Source: Betaproteobacteria bacterium RIFCSPLOWO2_02_FULL_63_19
GTDB lineage: Bacteria > Pseudomonadota > Gammaproteobacteria > Burkholderiales > SG8-39
Direction: 5' to 3'
Length of the DNA stretch: 63,026 nucleotides
Assembly (NCBI GenBank): GCA_001770415.1
Contig: MEQX01000043.1
Coordinates: forward strand, 1 to 63,026
Made by a program: the position numbers and the translations under genes. Of this stretch, positions 9,981-19,909 are shown piece after piece. The notes beneath the pieces are model-generated. The model was not told the origin of the DNA and made no database searches. It saw nothing but the letters and a program-made list of their open reading frames with translations. Each line of letters starts with the position of its first letter. The stretch's first letter is position 1.

Positions 9981-10074
9981 CGCTGAAACGAATGCGCACG
10001 GAGAACCCCGGCACGGCTCGACCGCGCGTGTCCGTCGAGCTTCGCGTCGGCGCTCGGACCAGTTGATCCCGCCT

Positions 10075-12249
10075 CTAGACCCCCTGTTTTGCGATGATGA
10101 CCCTCGCATCGACGGCGATGCAACCGTCGTCGGTCGGTAGGCAAGGGTTGAGGTCAACTTGCTCAATCTCCGGATGTTCGTCGAACAGCAGTCCCAGGGA
10201 AACGACAGCGTCTGCAATTGCCTCGACGTTCATCTTCTTCCTGCCCCGCGCGCCCGCGATCAAGGCCGACGGCAGAGTCCCGAGAATCAGCTCTTTTGCC
10301 TCTTCCCGCCCCAGCGGTGCAAGCCGGAACCCCACGCGTTTGAGCACCTCAACGTAGATCCCTCCAAGACCGGCCATGATGCACGGTCCGAACAGCTTGT
10401 CCCTGATGCCGCCCAGTACCAGTTCGGTCGTACTCGGCATCATTCTTTGCACCAAGACAGTGGGCTTTTCGATCTGCGTGGCCGCATTCTTCACGTTCCG
10501 GACCAGCTGCGAATAGGATTGTTCGAGGATGCCGTCTGTGTTCACGCCCAACATAACCCCGCCGATATCGGTCTTGTGCAGAATCGCGGCAGACACGACC
10601 TTGAGCACAACCGGGTAGCCGATTTCACGCGCAGCGCCCAACGCAGCCTCGACGGAATCCACAAGCCGATAGGGCGGGACCTGAATGCCGTACTGTCTGC
10701 ACACATCATAGGCCTCGGGCTCGAGCAGACTCACGCGTCCCGCACTCGCTGCGGCGCGAATCAGCTCGGAAGCCGATCCTGTTGTCGTTCGGACCGCGCC
10801 TCTTCCCTTCGCTTCCGTTTTCGACGACTCCGCCGCGGCACGCCGATTGGCCGCAAAGGCCGACAGGTTTCCGGCAACCCTCGCAACCGCGTCCGGAAAA
10901 GCAAACGTCGGCAAGCTTGCTTCCTCGAGCCTCTGCCGCAGCTCGTCGGCGAACCCGCCGAACGTCACCACATTGAGCAGCGGCTTCTTTGTTCCCTGCT
11001 GCGATTCATAAGCGATGGAAATTTCCTGCGCCAGCAGTTTCTGATCCAAGAACGCGCTTGGTGCCAAGATCTGGATGACCGCATCGACGTTCTTGTCTTG
11101 GAAAAGCAGCTTGAGCACCTGGTTGTGCAAATTCTCGTAATGAGCAGCCGTCAGATCGATGTAGCCTGGGGGATGGCCTATATTGGCAGCGGGAGAAAGT
11201 ATGCCTTTCAGGGCCTTGTGGGTTTCTGCGGACAGTTCCGTCATTTTCAGGCTCGGAATCGTCGATATTTCATCGATGCAGAGCGTCCCGGGTCCGCCCA
11301 TGTGCGTGAGCACACAGACGCGATTACCTTCGGGAACTGGCTGTTTCGCGAAAGCCCTCAGCGTCTCGTAGAATTCCGACACGCTCGCCGCCCGGATCAG
11401 CCCCGATTGCCGGCAAGCGCCGTCGTAGATCGCGTCGGCGCCGGCTACGGCGCCGGTGTGAGACAGCGCGGCGGCGGTTCCCATTTCGCTGCGACCGCTC
11501 TTCAAGATCACAACGGGTTTTACCGCAGCAACTTCCTCCGCTGCCTGAAAAAACGCCCTTGGCTGCTTAAGGCCCTCCAGATAAATGCCAATGACCCGCG
11601 TTGAATCGTCGTTTTTCAGAAACACCAGCAGTTCGGCCATTTGGACGTCCGCCATGTTTCCAATGGAGACAAACTTGTTCAGCCCGACCTGGCCCGTGGT
11701 TCCCGACCCGAACAGGAATGAATTGCCGAATGCACCGCTCTGAGTGAGCACGCTGATGCCGCCGCTAGGATACGTTCCAATATCAAAATTGGTGTTGAAC
11801 CCGCTCACCGTATCCATGACGCCCAGACAGTTCGGGCCGACTAGACGTATCTCCGCCGATTTCAACGTCCCGATCAGGTCCTTCTCGCGCTGCGCAGCCT
11901 CGCTGGTATTGAGTTCTCCAAAACCGGCGGACATGCATACGACCGCCATAACATCGTCAAACTGCGATTTTCTCTGCTTCAGCTCTCGTGCCGCCTGCAG
12001 CGTCAATTCCGCAGAAACGAGCAGCACGGCCAGTTCGACCGGGTCCGGGATGTCGAGCACGCTCTTGAAGCAGGGCAGCCCGAGAATCGACTCCTCACGC
12101 GGATTGATTGGATATATCTTCCCTTTGTAGCCCATGGAAATCATGTTTCGTAAAGCGGTATTGCCGGGCTTTTTCGGATCCGACGACGCGCCGATTACCG
12201 CCACGCTCTTTGGGCGAAAGAACGCGCCTAATGCTGAAACGTCCTGCAT
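10075..12249 (-). CDS. ADP-forming acyl-CoA synthetase (acetate-CoA ligase family)
   Basis: A single 724-residue chain with the full domain set. It begins with an N-terminal CoA-binding Rossmann domain (SVAVIGASSDPKKPGN). Two succinyl-CoA-ligase-like domains follow, with the phospho-histidine at about residue 264 (ALSHTGAVAG). A C-terminal ATP-grasp domain comes last (GYPVVLKVVSAAILHKTDIG to VDLNPCL). Enzymes of this type interconvert acyl-CoA, ADP and phosphate with acid, CoA and ATP. The substrate cannot be read from sequence; the neighbouring MarR gene and the divergent benzoate-CoA-ligase-like gene suggest an aromatic or branched acid. GGAGGGAACTC before ATG 12249 is a strong ribosome site. 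The lysine acetyltransferase (Pat) relatives carry an extra GNAT domain, which is absent here. Confidence 0.88.
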   Translation of the reverse strand: MQDVSALGAFFRPKSVAVIGASSDPKKPGNTALRNMISMGYKGKIYPINPREESILGLPCFKSVLDIPDPVELAVLLVSAELTLQAARELKQRKSQFDDVMAVVCMSAGFGELNTSEAAQREKDLIGTLKSAEIRLVGPNCLGVMDTVSGFNTNFDIGTYPSGGISVLTQSGAFGNSFLFGSGTTGQVGLNKFVSIGNMADVQMAELLVFLKNDDSTRVIGIYLEGLKQPRAFFQAAEEVAAVKPVVILKSGRSEMGTAAALSHTGAVAGADAIYDGACRQSGLIRAASVSEFYETLRAFAKQPVPEGNRVCVLTHMGGPGTLCIDEISTIPSLKMTELSAETHKALKGILSPAANIGHPPGYIDLTAAHYENLHNQVLKLLFQDKNVDAVIQILAPSAFLDQKLLAQEISIAYESQQGTKKPLLNVVTFGGFADELRQRLEEASLPTFAFPDAVARVAGNLSAFAANRRAAAESSKTEAKGRGAVRTTTGSASELIRAAASAGRVSLLEPEAYDVCRQYGIQVPPYRLVDSVEAALGAAREIGYPVVLKVVSAAILHKTDIGGVMLGVNTDGILEQSYSQLVRNVKNAATQIEKPTVLVQRMMPSTTELVLGGIRDKLFGPCIMAGLGGIYVEVLKRVGFRLAPLGREEAKELILGTLPSALIAGARGRKKMNVEAIADAVVSLGLLFDEHPEIEQVDLNPCLPTDDGCIAVDARVIIAKQGV

Positions 12250-12614
12250 GAGTTCCCTCCGAAATCCTGGTCCCGTGTCGCTCGCAACCGCCGGATGAAT
12301 ATGGTGCGGTGCGGCAGAATGGTAACTATACCGATCCGAGCTTGCTTGCGTATCCGCCGAAAGTCACAAAATCGTCAACGGAATCACGGAGGGGAAGTGG
12401 CGCATGAAGGCTAGCGGCATCTCGTCGCACGGGACACGCCACTGGAGAGCGAATGCTGGTGGCTCGGAAACGATTTCAGTCGTTGCCGGCACTCGTGCGA
12501 GAATATCGAGGCTTTGCGTGGACGCCCGCCGGTAAGCCGTGCGTCATCGCACTAACGATGCCGGCACCATCCGCATGAATTGGTTGTTGCCCCAAGAGAA
12601 AGAGTCTTTCCTTC
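12250..12614. other. Divergent promoter region between two CoA-ligase genes
   Basis: These 365 bases must hold promoters for the genes on both sides, but I found no convincing -35/-10 pair or clear operator. A 43-codon frame at 12404-12535 (MKASGISSHGTRHW...) has GGAGGGG nine bases before its ATG, but its composition is unremarkable and it matches no family I know. It is recorded as a possible small gene only. Confidence 0.35.
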
Positions 12615-14129
12615 ATGTCCGATATCTACAACGCCGCCGAGATCGTTCTTGACCAAGCGGTACGGCTAAAAGACAAGATTGCTCTGATCCACTCCGGCGG
12701 GACGATGAGCTACGGCGAGTTCATGTCGCTGGTCAACCGCTCCGCAAACGCGTTTTCCGCGCTTGGCATCGGTCGAGGCGATCGCGTCGGACTCATGCTC
12801 AAGGACTCACCGCTTTACTGCGCGGCGTTCTTGGGACTGGTCAAGGCGGGGGCCGTGGCTATCCCTCTCAATCCGCGTCTGCCTGTCGCCAACTATGTTT
12901 CCATATTCACCGCTGCCAGTCTTTCGCTGGTAGTCGCTGAGCGCGAACACGCAGCGATGCTTTCCGAAGCGCAGCATCTGAACGCGACGCGCATGCTCGC
13001 GTCCTTTGGCGATGGCGAGACCCTGGAGCGGCTCGTTGTCGACGCGCCTGAGGGCTTCACCGCAGCGCCGACGCACAGGAACGACCCGGCGTTCTGGCTC
13101 TTTTCATCGGGTACGACAGGCAGTCCGAAAGGGATCATTCACAGCCATGCCAGTTGCGCAGACGGGGGGAAGCTCCTGCGCGAGGTGATTGGGGCGGATG
13201 AGCATGCGGTGGTGCTTCATACGTCCAAACTGTTCTTTACCTATTCCCTTGACAACGCGTTTCTCGGCCCCATCAACATCGGCGCCGCAACGGTGCTTAA
13301 CGAGTCGTGGCCCGAGCCGGAGCAGATTGTCGAGCAGGCAGCAAAATACCGACCAAGCGTGGTCTTCAGCGTGCCGACCTTCTACCGCCGCTTGCTCAAT
13401 CTCGGCGCAGAAAGCTTGGCTCCGCTCCGTAAAGTGACTCATTTTTATAGCGCCGGCGAGCGACTGCCGGACGCGATCGCGCTTGCTTGGCGGGAGGCGG
13501 TCGGACGGGAAATTCATTCCTGCTATGGAATGTCCGAGTCCCACACCAACGCACTTGCCTGTTTTCCGGGCCGACAGCCACTCGGCGCCACGGGATTGCC
13601 CTTGCCCGGGGTGGAGGTTCGCCTTCTTGACACGGCGGGCCAAGCGGTTGGAACCGGCGAGCCAGGGGTAATGTGGATCAGGCACCCGTCCTTGGCTCTC
13701 GGGTACGACAACCCGCAGACCAGCGCGAAAGCGTTCAGCGACGGCTGGTTTTGCACAGGCGACTTGTTTATTCGTAATGGCGAAGGCTATTACTACCATC
13801 AGGGGCGTGCCGACGAATTGCTGCGCATTGCGGGACAATGGGTCAAACCCGCCGAAGTTGAGGAGGTAGTACTCGCCGATGCAAGGTTGCGTGAAGCGGC
13901 CTGCGTCGTAGTTCCGGACAAGGACGGTTTTGATCGACTGGCGCTATTTGTCGTTGGCGCAGATCCCGGAGAGGCCAAAGCAATAGCCGAAGCCCGCTGC
14001 GAAAATGGCCTTCCACAGTACAGCCGGCCAAAGTGGATCTCCGAAGTGGGCGAACTTCCGCGAACACCGACGGGGAAGATACAACGTTTCAGGCTGCGCG
14101 AACTACTGCTTGGTCAGATTTCCAAGTAA
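12615..14129 (+). CDS. Benzoate-CoA-ligase-like AMP-forming acyl-CoA synthetase
   Basis: At 504 residues, this is an ANL-superfamily ligase. The N-terminal NAAEIVLDQAVRLKDKIALI and TMSYGEFMSLVNRSANAF resemble benzoate and hydroxybenzoate CoA ligases. The ATP motif FSSGTTGSPKGIIHSH, the aromatic motif HSCYGMSES and the C-terminal GELPRTPTGKIQRF with its catalytic Lys are intact. It would activate an aromatic acid with ATP and CoA, giving AMP and pyrophosphate. It is divergent from the ADP-forming synthetase and close to a MarR regulator, so the three look like one aromatic-acid module. The exact acid cannot be told. The start ATG has only a weak ribosome site. Confidence 0.85.
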   Translation: MSDIYNAAEIVLDQAVRLKDKIALIHSGGTMSYGEFMSLVNRSANAFSALGIGRGDRVGLMLKDSPLYCAAFLGLVKAGAVAIPLNPRLPVANYVSIFTAASLSLVVAEREHAAMLSEAQHLNATRMLASFGDGETLERLVVDAPEGFTAAPTHRNDPAFWLFSSGTTGSPKGIIHSHASCADGGKLLREVIGADEHAVVLHTSKLFFTYSLDNAFLGPINIGAATVLNESWPEPEQIVEQAAKYRPSVVFSVPTFYRRLLNLGAESLAPLRKVTHFYSAGERLPDAIALAWREAVGREIHSCYGMSESHTNALACFPGRQPLGATGLPLPGVEVRLLDTAGQAVGTGEPGVMWIRHPSLALGYDNPQTSAKAFSDGWFCTGDLFIRNGEGYYYHQGRADELLRIAGQWVKPAEVEEVVLADARLREAACVVVPDKDGFDRLALFVVGADPGEAKAIAEARCENGLPQYSRPKWISEVGELPRTPTGKIQRFRLRELLLGQISK

Positions 14130-14596
14130 CTCGGTTTATCCAAGGCTACGCCGGGTCAGGCCAGTGGCCGGCAATATGTCTCGCGTGTCAAGAAGGCCAA
14201 TACCATCGCAAGCCCTAGCCCGGCGAACATCAGCCTGAATCCGCCGCGATCCATTTTTCTTTTCAGTGATACGCAGGTTCGCATTCGCACGCGGCGTTTC
14301 GTCGCCGTTGCGCGTGCCCATTGGAAAAATTTCATACGCTGTAGAGCAACGACCATAGCGGCGCCATTTTCCAACACCGCGGTATCGGCGGCGAAGAAAT
14401 TGCCCTATCCGGCCGAATTCACTTCAAGTTCGTCTACAATGTAGCCCTTCACGCGCAAGCCGCGCGTTTCGCGCCTAATTTTTGAGCGTCAGCTTGCGAG
14501 CGCGGCCGACAGAGGGTTGGTTGCAGGACACTCGGCGTGCCAGCGAGACAACCTGTTTCGCTGGCGCAAGCCAGACGGTTCTTTTGTTCACAGCCT
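14130..14596. other. Leader and intergenic region before metH
   Basis: This 467-base stretch has no well-supported gene. A minus-strand frame at 14156-14377 could encode a small one-helix membrane protein (core FRLMFAGLGLAMVLAFL) but lacks a ribosome site. TACAAT at 14435-14440 could be a -10 box for metH, leaving a leader of about 150 bases. I looked for the known cobalamin and S-adenosylhomocysteine riboswitch signatures expected before metH and did not see them. Confidence 0.4.
14539..14565 (+). promoter_or_regulatory. Perfect hairpin in the metH leader
   Basis: GCCAGCGA and TCGCTGGC form an 8-pair stem around an 11-base loop, ending 31 bases before the metH ATG. It lies inside the longer open frame that starts with GTG at 14537, which argues for the shorter metH start. 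It could affect translation of metH, but there is no direct evidence. Confidence 0.4.
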
Positions 14597-17500
14597 ATGA
14601 GACCTGATCGCACCCAGGAATTCCATGCCCTTCTTGCACACCGCATCCTGCTGCTCGATGGGGCGATGGGCACGATGATCCAGGGGCATGGACTCTCGGA
14701 GAAAGACTTCCGCGGCACGCGTTTTGCCGACTCCAGCTACGACCAGAAAGGCAACAACGATCTGCTTACGCTGACTCAACCGGACATCATCCGCGAAATC
14801 CACGCCAGCTATCTCGCTGCCGGCGCAGATATTGTCGAAACCAACACCTTCAACTCCAACGCGCTTTCCCAGGCCGACTACGGTCTTGCCGACCTCGCCT
14901 ACGAACTGAATTCAGCCGCCACGCGCCTTGCGCGCGCAGCAGCAGCCGACTGCTTGCGGCGCCACCCCGAGCACCCGCGTTTCGTCGCCGGGGTGCTGGG
15001 GCCGACTGGCAAGACCGCGTCGATTTCCCCCGACGTCAACGATCCGGGATTTCGCAACATCACTTTCGACGGATTGGTTGCGGCCTACGCTGATGCAGCG
15101 CGAGGCTTGCTCGATGGGGGTGCGGACCTGTTACTCATTGAAACGGTTTTCGATACACTGAACGCCAAGGCTGCAATTTTCGCGATCGAGGTGTTGTTCG
15201 AGCAGCGCGGCCGGCGCCTTCCGGTAATGATATCGGGCACCATCACCGACGCCTCGGGGCGTACGCTGAGCGGGCAAACTACCGAGGCATTCTGGAACTC
15301 GGTGCGCCACGCCCGGCCTTTGTCGATCGGGCTCAACTGCGCGCTGGGCGCCAAGCTTATGCGCCCCTACATCGAGGAACTCTCGGGCGTCTCGGACACC
15401 TACGTGAGTGCGCATCCCAACGCGGGTCTTCCCAACCCTTTATCGGACACCGGCTATGACGAGACGCCGGAACACACCGCTTCGCTGATGCGTGACTTCG
15501 CTCAGTCGGGTTTCGTGAATATCGTCGGCGGTTGCTGCGGAACGACACCCGAACATATCCGCGCGATCGCCGACGCTGTCAACGGCGTAGCGCCACGCCG
15601 TGTCCCCCGCATCAAAAGAAAGCTTCGCCTATCCGGATTGGAACCGCTCAATGTCGGAGATGATTCGCTCTTCGTCAACGTGGGCGAACGCACCAATGTC
15701 ACGGGGTCGAAAGCCTTCGCGCGGCTAATTCTTGCCGGCGATTACGCCGCCGCGCTGTCGGTGGCGCGGCAGCAGGTGGACAACGGTGCGCAGATGATCG
15801 ACGTCAACATGGATGAGGCCATGCTTGACTCGCCCACGGCCATGGCGCGCTTTCTCAACCTGGTTGCCGCCGAGCCCGATATTTCGCGTGTCCCGATCAT
15901 GATCGACTCCTCGAATTGGTCGGTTATCGAGGCCGGCCTTAAGTGCGTGCAGGGAAGGTGCGTCGTGAACTCTATCTCGCTCAAGGAAGGCGAGGAGCAG
16001 TTCGTGCGCCAGGGTCGGCTTGCGCGTCGTTATGGCGCCGCAGTCATCGTCATGGCGTTCGATGAGCACGGGCAGGCCGACACCCTGCAGCGGCGCACGG
16101 ATATCTGCACCCGTTGCTACCGGATTCTCACCGAGCAAGTTGAATTCGCTCCTGAGGACATCATCTTCGATCCCAACATATTCGCCATTGCGACAGGGAT
16201 CGAGGAACACGCCAATTATGGGCACGACTTCATCGAGGCAACCCGTTGGATACGCGCTAATCTGCCCCACGTGAGGGTGTCCGGAGGCGTATCGAACATC
16301 TCATTTTCCTTTCGGGGAAACGACGCAGTACGTGAGGCGATTCATACAGTGTTTCTCTTCCACGCCGTTCGTGCCGGCCTCTCCATGGGAATCGTCAACG
16401 CCGGGCAGTTGGGCGTCTATGAGGATATCCCGCCGGAGCTCCGCGAACGCGTCGAGGACGCGGTCATGAATCGTCGTCCCGATGCGGGCGAGCGGCTGGT
16501 GGAGCTGGCCACCAGAGTGAAAGGGGCCGAGCGGGAGCGCGTTGAGGAGGTGGTCTGGCGCAAAGAACCGGTGGATGCGCGCCTTGCTCACGCGCTTGTG
16601 CAGGGAATCGCGACCTGGGTCGTCGAAGACACTGAGGAGGCGCGGAAAAAGGCCAAGCACGCCATTGACGTAATCGAAGGGCCGCTCATGGAAGGCATGA
16701 ATATTGTCGGCGACCTGTTCGGCAGCGGAAAGATGTTCCTGCCTCAAGTAGTGAAATCCGCCCGTGTCATGAAGCAAGCAGTAGCGCATCTGGTTCCCTT
16801 CATCGAGGCCGAAAAAGCCAGATCCGGCGACCTGCGACCGCGTGGAAAGGTCGTGGTCGCAACGGTAAAGGGAGACGTGCACGATATCGGCAAGAACATC
16901 GTCGCCGTGGTACTTCAGTGCAACAATTTCGAGGTAATTAATCTCGGCGTCATGGTGCCCGCGCAGAAGATACTCGAAGTTGCACGACGGGAGAACGCCG
17001 ACATTGTTGGCCTGTCCGGCCTCATCACGCCATCGCTGGAAGAAATGGCCCACGTTGCGCGCGAAATGCAGCGCGAAGGATTCAGCATCCCGCTGCTGAT
17101 AGGCGGCGCGACGACTTCACGGGTTCACACGGCGGTGAAGATCGCCCCGAATTACACCGGTGCCACGGTCTACGTACCCGATGCGTCACGAGCCGTCGGC
17201 GTGTGCCAGAACCTGCTGTCGATGGAGGGGCGCGACGACTACACAAACTCGATACGCGCCGATTATGATCGGATCCGCGCTCGGCACCACGGAAAAGGTG
17301 GGCAGGCGCTCACCCCACTCGCTCGAGCTCGGGCCAATGCCTTGCGCACCGACTGGAAAGTATGTGTCCCGTTGGCTCCCAAGTGTCCCGGGCGCAAGGT
17401 CTTCCGCAATTACGATCTGGCTGAGATCGCGCGTTATATCGACTGGTCGCCTTTCTTTCGGACCTGGGATCTCGTAGGCGCGTACCCCAAGATTCTGCAA

Positions 17501-18286
17501 GACGCGAACGTCGGCAAGGTGGCGCGCAGTCTGCTTGCCGATGCCCATGCGATGCTTGATCAGCTGATCGAGCAGAAGTGGCTCACCGCAAACGCAGTGA
17601 TTGCGCTGCTGCCCGCGGTCTCCGTGGGCGACGACATTGAGATCTATTCTGATGACTCGCGCTTGACGCCTGCCATGGTATGGCACAACCTGCGCCAGCA
17701 GACCGACAAACCGAGCGATCGCGCCAATCTCTGCCTCTCCGACTTCGTGGCGCCGCGGGACTCGGGCGTTCGCGACTACCTCGGCGCTTTTGCGGTGACC
17801 GCAGGCATCGGCCTCGACGGACGGGTGCACGAATTCGAAGCGAAGCACGACGACTATCACGCAATCATGCTCAAAGCGCTCGCCGACCGCCTCGCCGAAG
17901 CCCTCGCCGAGCTTATGCACTTGCGTGTGCGTCGCGAATTCTGGGGCTACGCGGCCGACGAGAACCTGTCCATCGACGAACTGACAGCGGAAAAATACCG
18001 TGGCATCCGTCCCGCGCCGGGCTATCCCGCCTGTCCCGACCATACGGTCAAGGATCCTCTGTTCAAGCTCCTCGGCGCTGGGGACATCGGCCTGTCGCTG
18101 ACCGAGTCTTTCGCGATGGTTCCGGCCTCAAGCGTGAGCGGCTTCTATCTCGCGCATCCGCAGGCGCGGTATTTCGCCGTCGGCAAAATAGCGGAGGACC
18201 AAGCTGAGGATTATGCGCGCCGCAAGGGCAACGAACTGGTTGCCACCGAACGCTGGCTCGCACCGGTACTCGCGTACGAGCGCTGA
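14597..18286 (+). CDS. metH: Cobalamin-dependent methionine synthase
   Basis: A full-length MetH of 1,229 residues with four modules. The homocysteine-binding barrel comes first ([20 protein letters not shown], zinc cysteines in GLNCALGA and [11 protein letters not shown]). The folate-binding domain follows ([16 protein letters not shown]). The B12 domain has the axial histidine motif [10 protein letters not shown]. Last is the reactivation domain ([15 protein letters not shown]). It transfers the methyl group of 5-methyltetrahydrofolate to homocysteine through methylcobalamin. Homology begins at the ATG at 14597, which lacks a clear ribosome site; the frame is open to a GTG at 14537. The gene stands alone and is convergent with the trkH remnant. 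Confidence 0.96.
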   Translation: MRPDRTQEFHALLAHRILLLDGAMGTMIQGHGLSEKDFRGTRFADSSYDQKGNNDLLTLTQPDIIREIHASYLAAGADIVETNTFNSNALSQADYGLADLAYELNSAATRLARAAAADCLRRHPEHPRFVAGVLGPTGKTASISPDVNDPGFRNITFDGLVAAYADAARGLLDGGADLLLIETVFDTLNAKAAIFAIEVLFEQRGRRLPVMISGTITDASGRTLSGQTTEAFWNSVRHARPLSIGLNCALGAKLMRPYIEELSGVSDTYVSAHPNAGLPNPLSDTGYDETPEHTASLMRDFAQSGFVNIVGGCCGTTPEHIRAIADAVNGVAPRRVPRIKRKLRLSGLEPLNVGDDSLFVNVGERTNVTGSKAFARLILAGDYAAALSVARQQVDNGAQMIDVNMDEAMLDSPTAMARFLNLVAAEPDISRVPIMIDSSNWSVIEAGLKCVQGRCVVNSISLKEGEEQFVRQGRLARRYGAAVIVMAFDEHGQADTLQRRTDICTRCYRILTEQVEFAPEDIIFDPNIFAIATGIEEHANYGHDFIEATRWIRANLPHVRVSGGVSNISFSFRGNDAVREAIHTVFLFHAVRAGLSMGIVNAGQLGVYEDIPPELRERVEDAVMNRRPDAGERLVELATRVKGAERERVEEVVWRKEPVDARLAHALVQGIATWVVEDTEEARKKAKHAIDVIEGPLMEGMNIVGDLFGSGKMFLPQVVKSARVMKQAVAHLVPFIEAEKARSGDLRPRGKVVVATVKGDVHDIGKNIVAVVLQCNNFEVINLGVMVPAQKILEVARRENADIVGLSGLITPSLEEMAHVAREMQREGFSIPLLIGGATTSRVHTAVKIAPNYTGATVYVPDASRAVGVCQNLLSMEGRDDYTNSIRADYDRIRARHHGKGGQALTPLARARANALRTDWKVCVPLAPKCPGRKVFRNYDLAEIARYIDWSPFFRTWDLVGAYPKILQDANVGKVARSLLADAHAMLDQLIEQKWLTANAVIALLPAVSVGDDIEIYSDDSRLTPAMVWHNLRQQTDKPSDRANLCLSDFVAPRDSGVRDYLGAFAVTAGIGLDGRVHEFEAKHDDYHAIMLKALADRLAEALAELMHLRVRREFWGYAADENLSIDELTAEKYRGIRPAPGYPACPDHTVKDPLFKLLGAGDIGLSLTESFAMVPASSVSGFYLAHPQARYFAVGKIAEDQAEDYARRKGNELVATERWLAPVLAYER

Positions 18287-18413
18287 CTCCGACGAGGTCG
18301 TTCGCGGAGCCGGGATAACTCCCTGTTCCGCGCCGATAACGGCATTGTGTCGAAACCGGCGTCCGTCCCGGCTGTGATGAAATCGAGCATGGGCGTCTCG
18401 ACGCACAAATGGT

Positions 18414-18641
18414 TTAGGAGCGCCAGAAGCCAGGAGTGAACACCACGAGCAGCGAAAACAACTCCAGACGGCCCAACAATAGAGCGAACGTACAGATCCA
18501 CGTCTGAAAATCGTTGAGCACGGCGAATGTTGCTGCGGGGCCGACTTGACCGAGTCCGGGACCCATGTTGTTGAGGCACGCAATGATGGCCGTAGATGCG
18601 GTAATAATGTCCAACCCGGAGGCCGCGAGCAACATGGTCAT
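18414..18641 (-). pseudogene. trkH: C-terminal remnant of a TrkH potassium-uptake permease
   Basis: The 75-codon frame reads as the last part of TrkH only. The motif ACLNNMGPGLGQVGP is the family's final selectivity-filter region, and LLGRLELFSLLVVFTPGFWR is its conserved C-terminus. The other roughly 400 residues are missing. The frame begins 6 bases after the ntrX stop with ATGACCATG, and a GAGGA in the ntrX end could allow translation. In related betaproteobacteria trkA and trkH commonly follow ntrX, so a deletion probably removed trkA and most of trkH. A 75-residue fragment cannot form the channel alone. Confidence 0.8.
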
Positions 18642-18647
18642 GGCTTT

Positions 18648-19892
18648 CTATTCCTCGCGTTTACCGGTCGGTATGCCAAGCGTCCTCAGTTTGCGATAAA
18701 GGTGTGTTCGCTCCAGCCCGCATTTTTCCGCGACACGGGCGATCGAACCGTGCTCAAGTGCGAGGTGGTGCTCGAAGTAGGCTCGCTCAAAGGCGTCGCG
18801 GGCTTCGCGCAGCGGCATTTCCAACGACAGATTTGCCGAGACTACCTGCGGTGCGTACTGCGGCAGAACTCGCTCCACATCGCCCGCCCCAATGGTTTCT
18901 TCCAACGAAGTGAGCGCTAACGCTCGTACGGCACTTCCCAGATCTTCGAGGTTGCCTGGCCAACTGAAATTGCGCAGCAAATTCAGAGCCGCGGTGGCGA
19001 ATTGGCGCGGCGGGCAATACTGAGTCTCGACGAGCTGTGCCAACATCAGGTTGGCGATGTCAGGTATATCCTCGGCGTGCTGACGCAGCGCAGGCAATGC
19101 GAGTGTCAGCTCGGACAGGCGCGGGAGTAGTAACGGATCAAAACCGCCTGTTTCGATCAGCCGGCGAGGATCCTCTGCCGTAAAGGAAACTAGGCGCAGC
19201 TTGTTACGCTCGGATTTGGATACGATAAAGGCGAGGTTCTTTTGCTGGTTCTGGCCTAGTTGCGCCAATTCTTCGATAAAAAGGATTCCTCCTGAGGCTT
19301 GTTTAAGCACGTCCTGTGAGGTGTCCGCAAGCGCCTGACCTGCCGTAACCCACGGTGTGTTCGGCTGATGTAGAAAACGCGCGAACAGTTCCGGCATTTG
19401 CCCGGATTCGCCGCGCAGCAGTACCGGGACCGAAAGTGTCGAAACCTGCGTCAGCCTCTTCTTCAGATCCCGAAGAACGCTCGAACGTCCGAACGAGCTC
19501 AACTTCAGCGGCTCGGCCCGCCGCGGTTCATCGCGGCGCAAGGCCCTCTTGACGGTTGCAAGCAGCTTCTGCAGCGAGATGGGCTTTTCCAGAAAGTCCA
19601 TTGCGCCTATCCGCGTTGCCTCAACCGCGGTCTCGATGGTGGCATGACCCGACATCATGATGACGGGCATCGTCAGATGTCCGTTCGACACCCATTCCTT
19701 TAGTAGGGTTATCCCGTCAGCATCGGGCATCCAGATGTCGAGCAGCACCAGATCCGGCCGCTCCCGCGCTCGCTGGACCCGTGCCGCGGTGGCGCTGTCG
19801 GCTAGCCTGACGCTGTGTCCTTCGTCGGTGAGTATCTCCGAGAGAAGCTCGCGAATGCCAATTTCGTCATCGACTACAAGTATTTGTGCCAT
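18648..19892 (-). CDS. ntrX: NtrX-like response regulator with degenerate AAA+ domain
   Basis: A protein of 414 residues. The receiver domain is normal, with phospho-acceptor Asp52 in LVLLDIWMPDADG and MSGHATIETAV. The central domain is eroded. The Walker A site reads GESGQMPELF (161-170) instead of GESGTGKE. The sigma-54 contact loop GAFTGA is absent. The Walker B-like segment is GGILFIEELA. A Fis-type helix-turn-helix remains at the end (GSIARVAEKCGLERTHLYRK). NtrX partners the NtrY kinase encoded just upstream. Without nucleotide and sigma-54 contacts it probably acts as a classical DNA-binding regulator, not a sigma-54 activator. The domain reading is firm; the role is inferred. Confidence 0.88.
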   Translation of the reverse strand: MAQILVVDDEIGIRELLSEILTDEGHSVRLADSATAARVQRARERPDLVLLDIWMPDADGITLLKEWVSNGHLTMPVIMMSGHATIETAVEATRIGAMDFLEKPISLQKLLATVKRALRRDEPRRAEPLKLSSFGRSSVLRDLKKRLTQVSTLSVPVLLRGESGQMPELFARFLHQPNTPWVTAGQALADTSQDVLKQASGGILFIEELAQLGQNQQKNLAFIVSKSERNKLRLVSFTAEDPRRLIETGGFDPLLLPRLSELTLALPALRQHAEDIPDIANLMLAQLVETQYCPPRQFATAALNLLRNFSWPGNLEDLGSAVRALALTSLEETIGAGDVERVLPQYAPQVVSANLSLEMPLREARDAFERAYFEHHLALEHGSIARVAEKCGLERTHLYRKLRTLGIPTGKREE

Positions 19893-19909
19893 GGTCCTTT
19901 GCTACGCTG

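Noticed and set aside
10159-11604. 481-codon frame antisense to the ADP-forming synthetase
   Set aside because: The composition (Arg, His and Gln-rich) and full overlap with a well-supported gene mark it as a shadow.
14156-14377. Small minus-strand frame with one hydrophobic segment
   Set aside because: There is no ribosome-binding site at any of its starts and no family match; the hydrophobic stretch is short enough to arise by chance.
14400-14596. Cobalamin or S-adenosylhomocysteine riboswitch before metH
   Set aside because: I looked for the conserved B12-box and SAH-core sequences and did not find them; only a simple hairpin is present.
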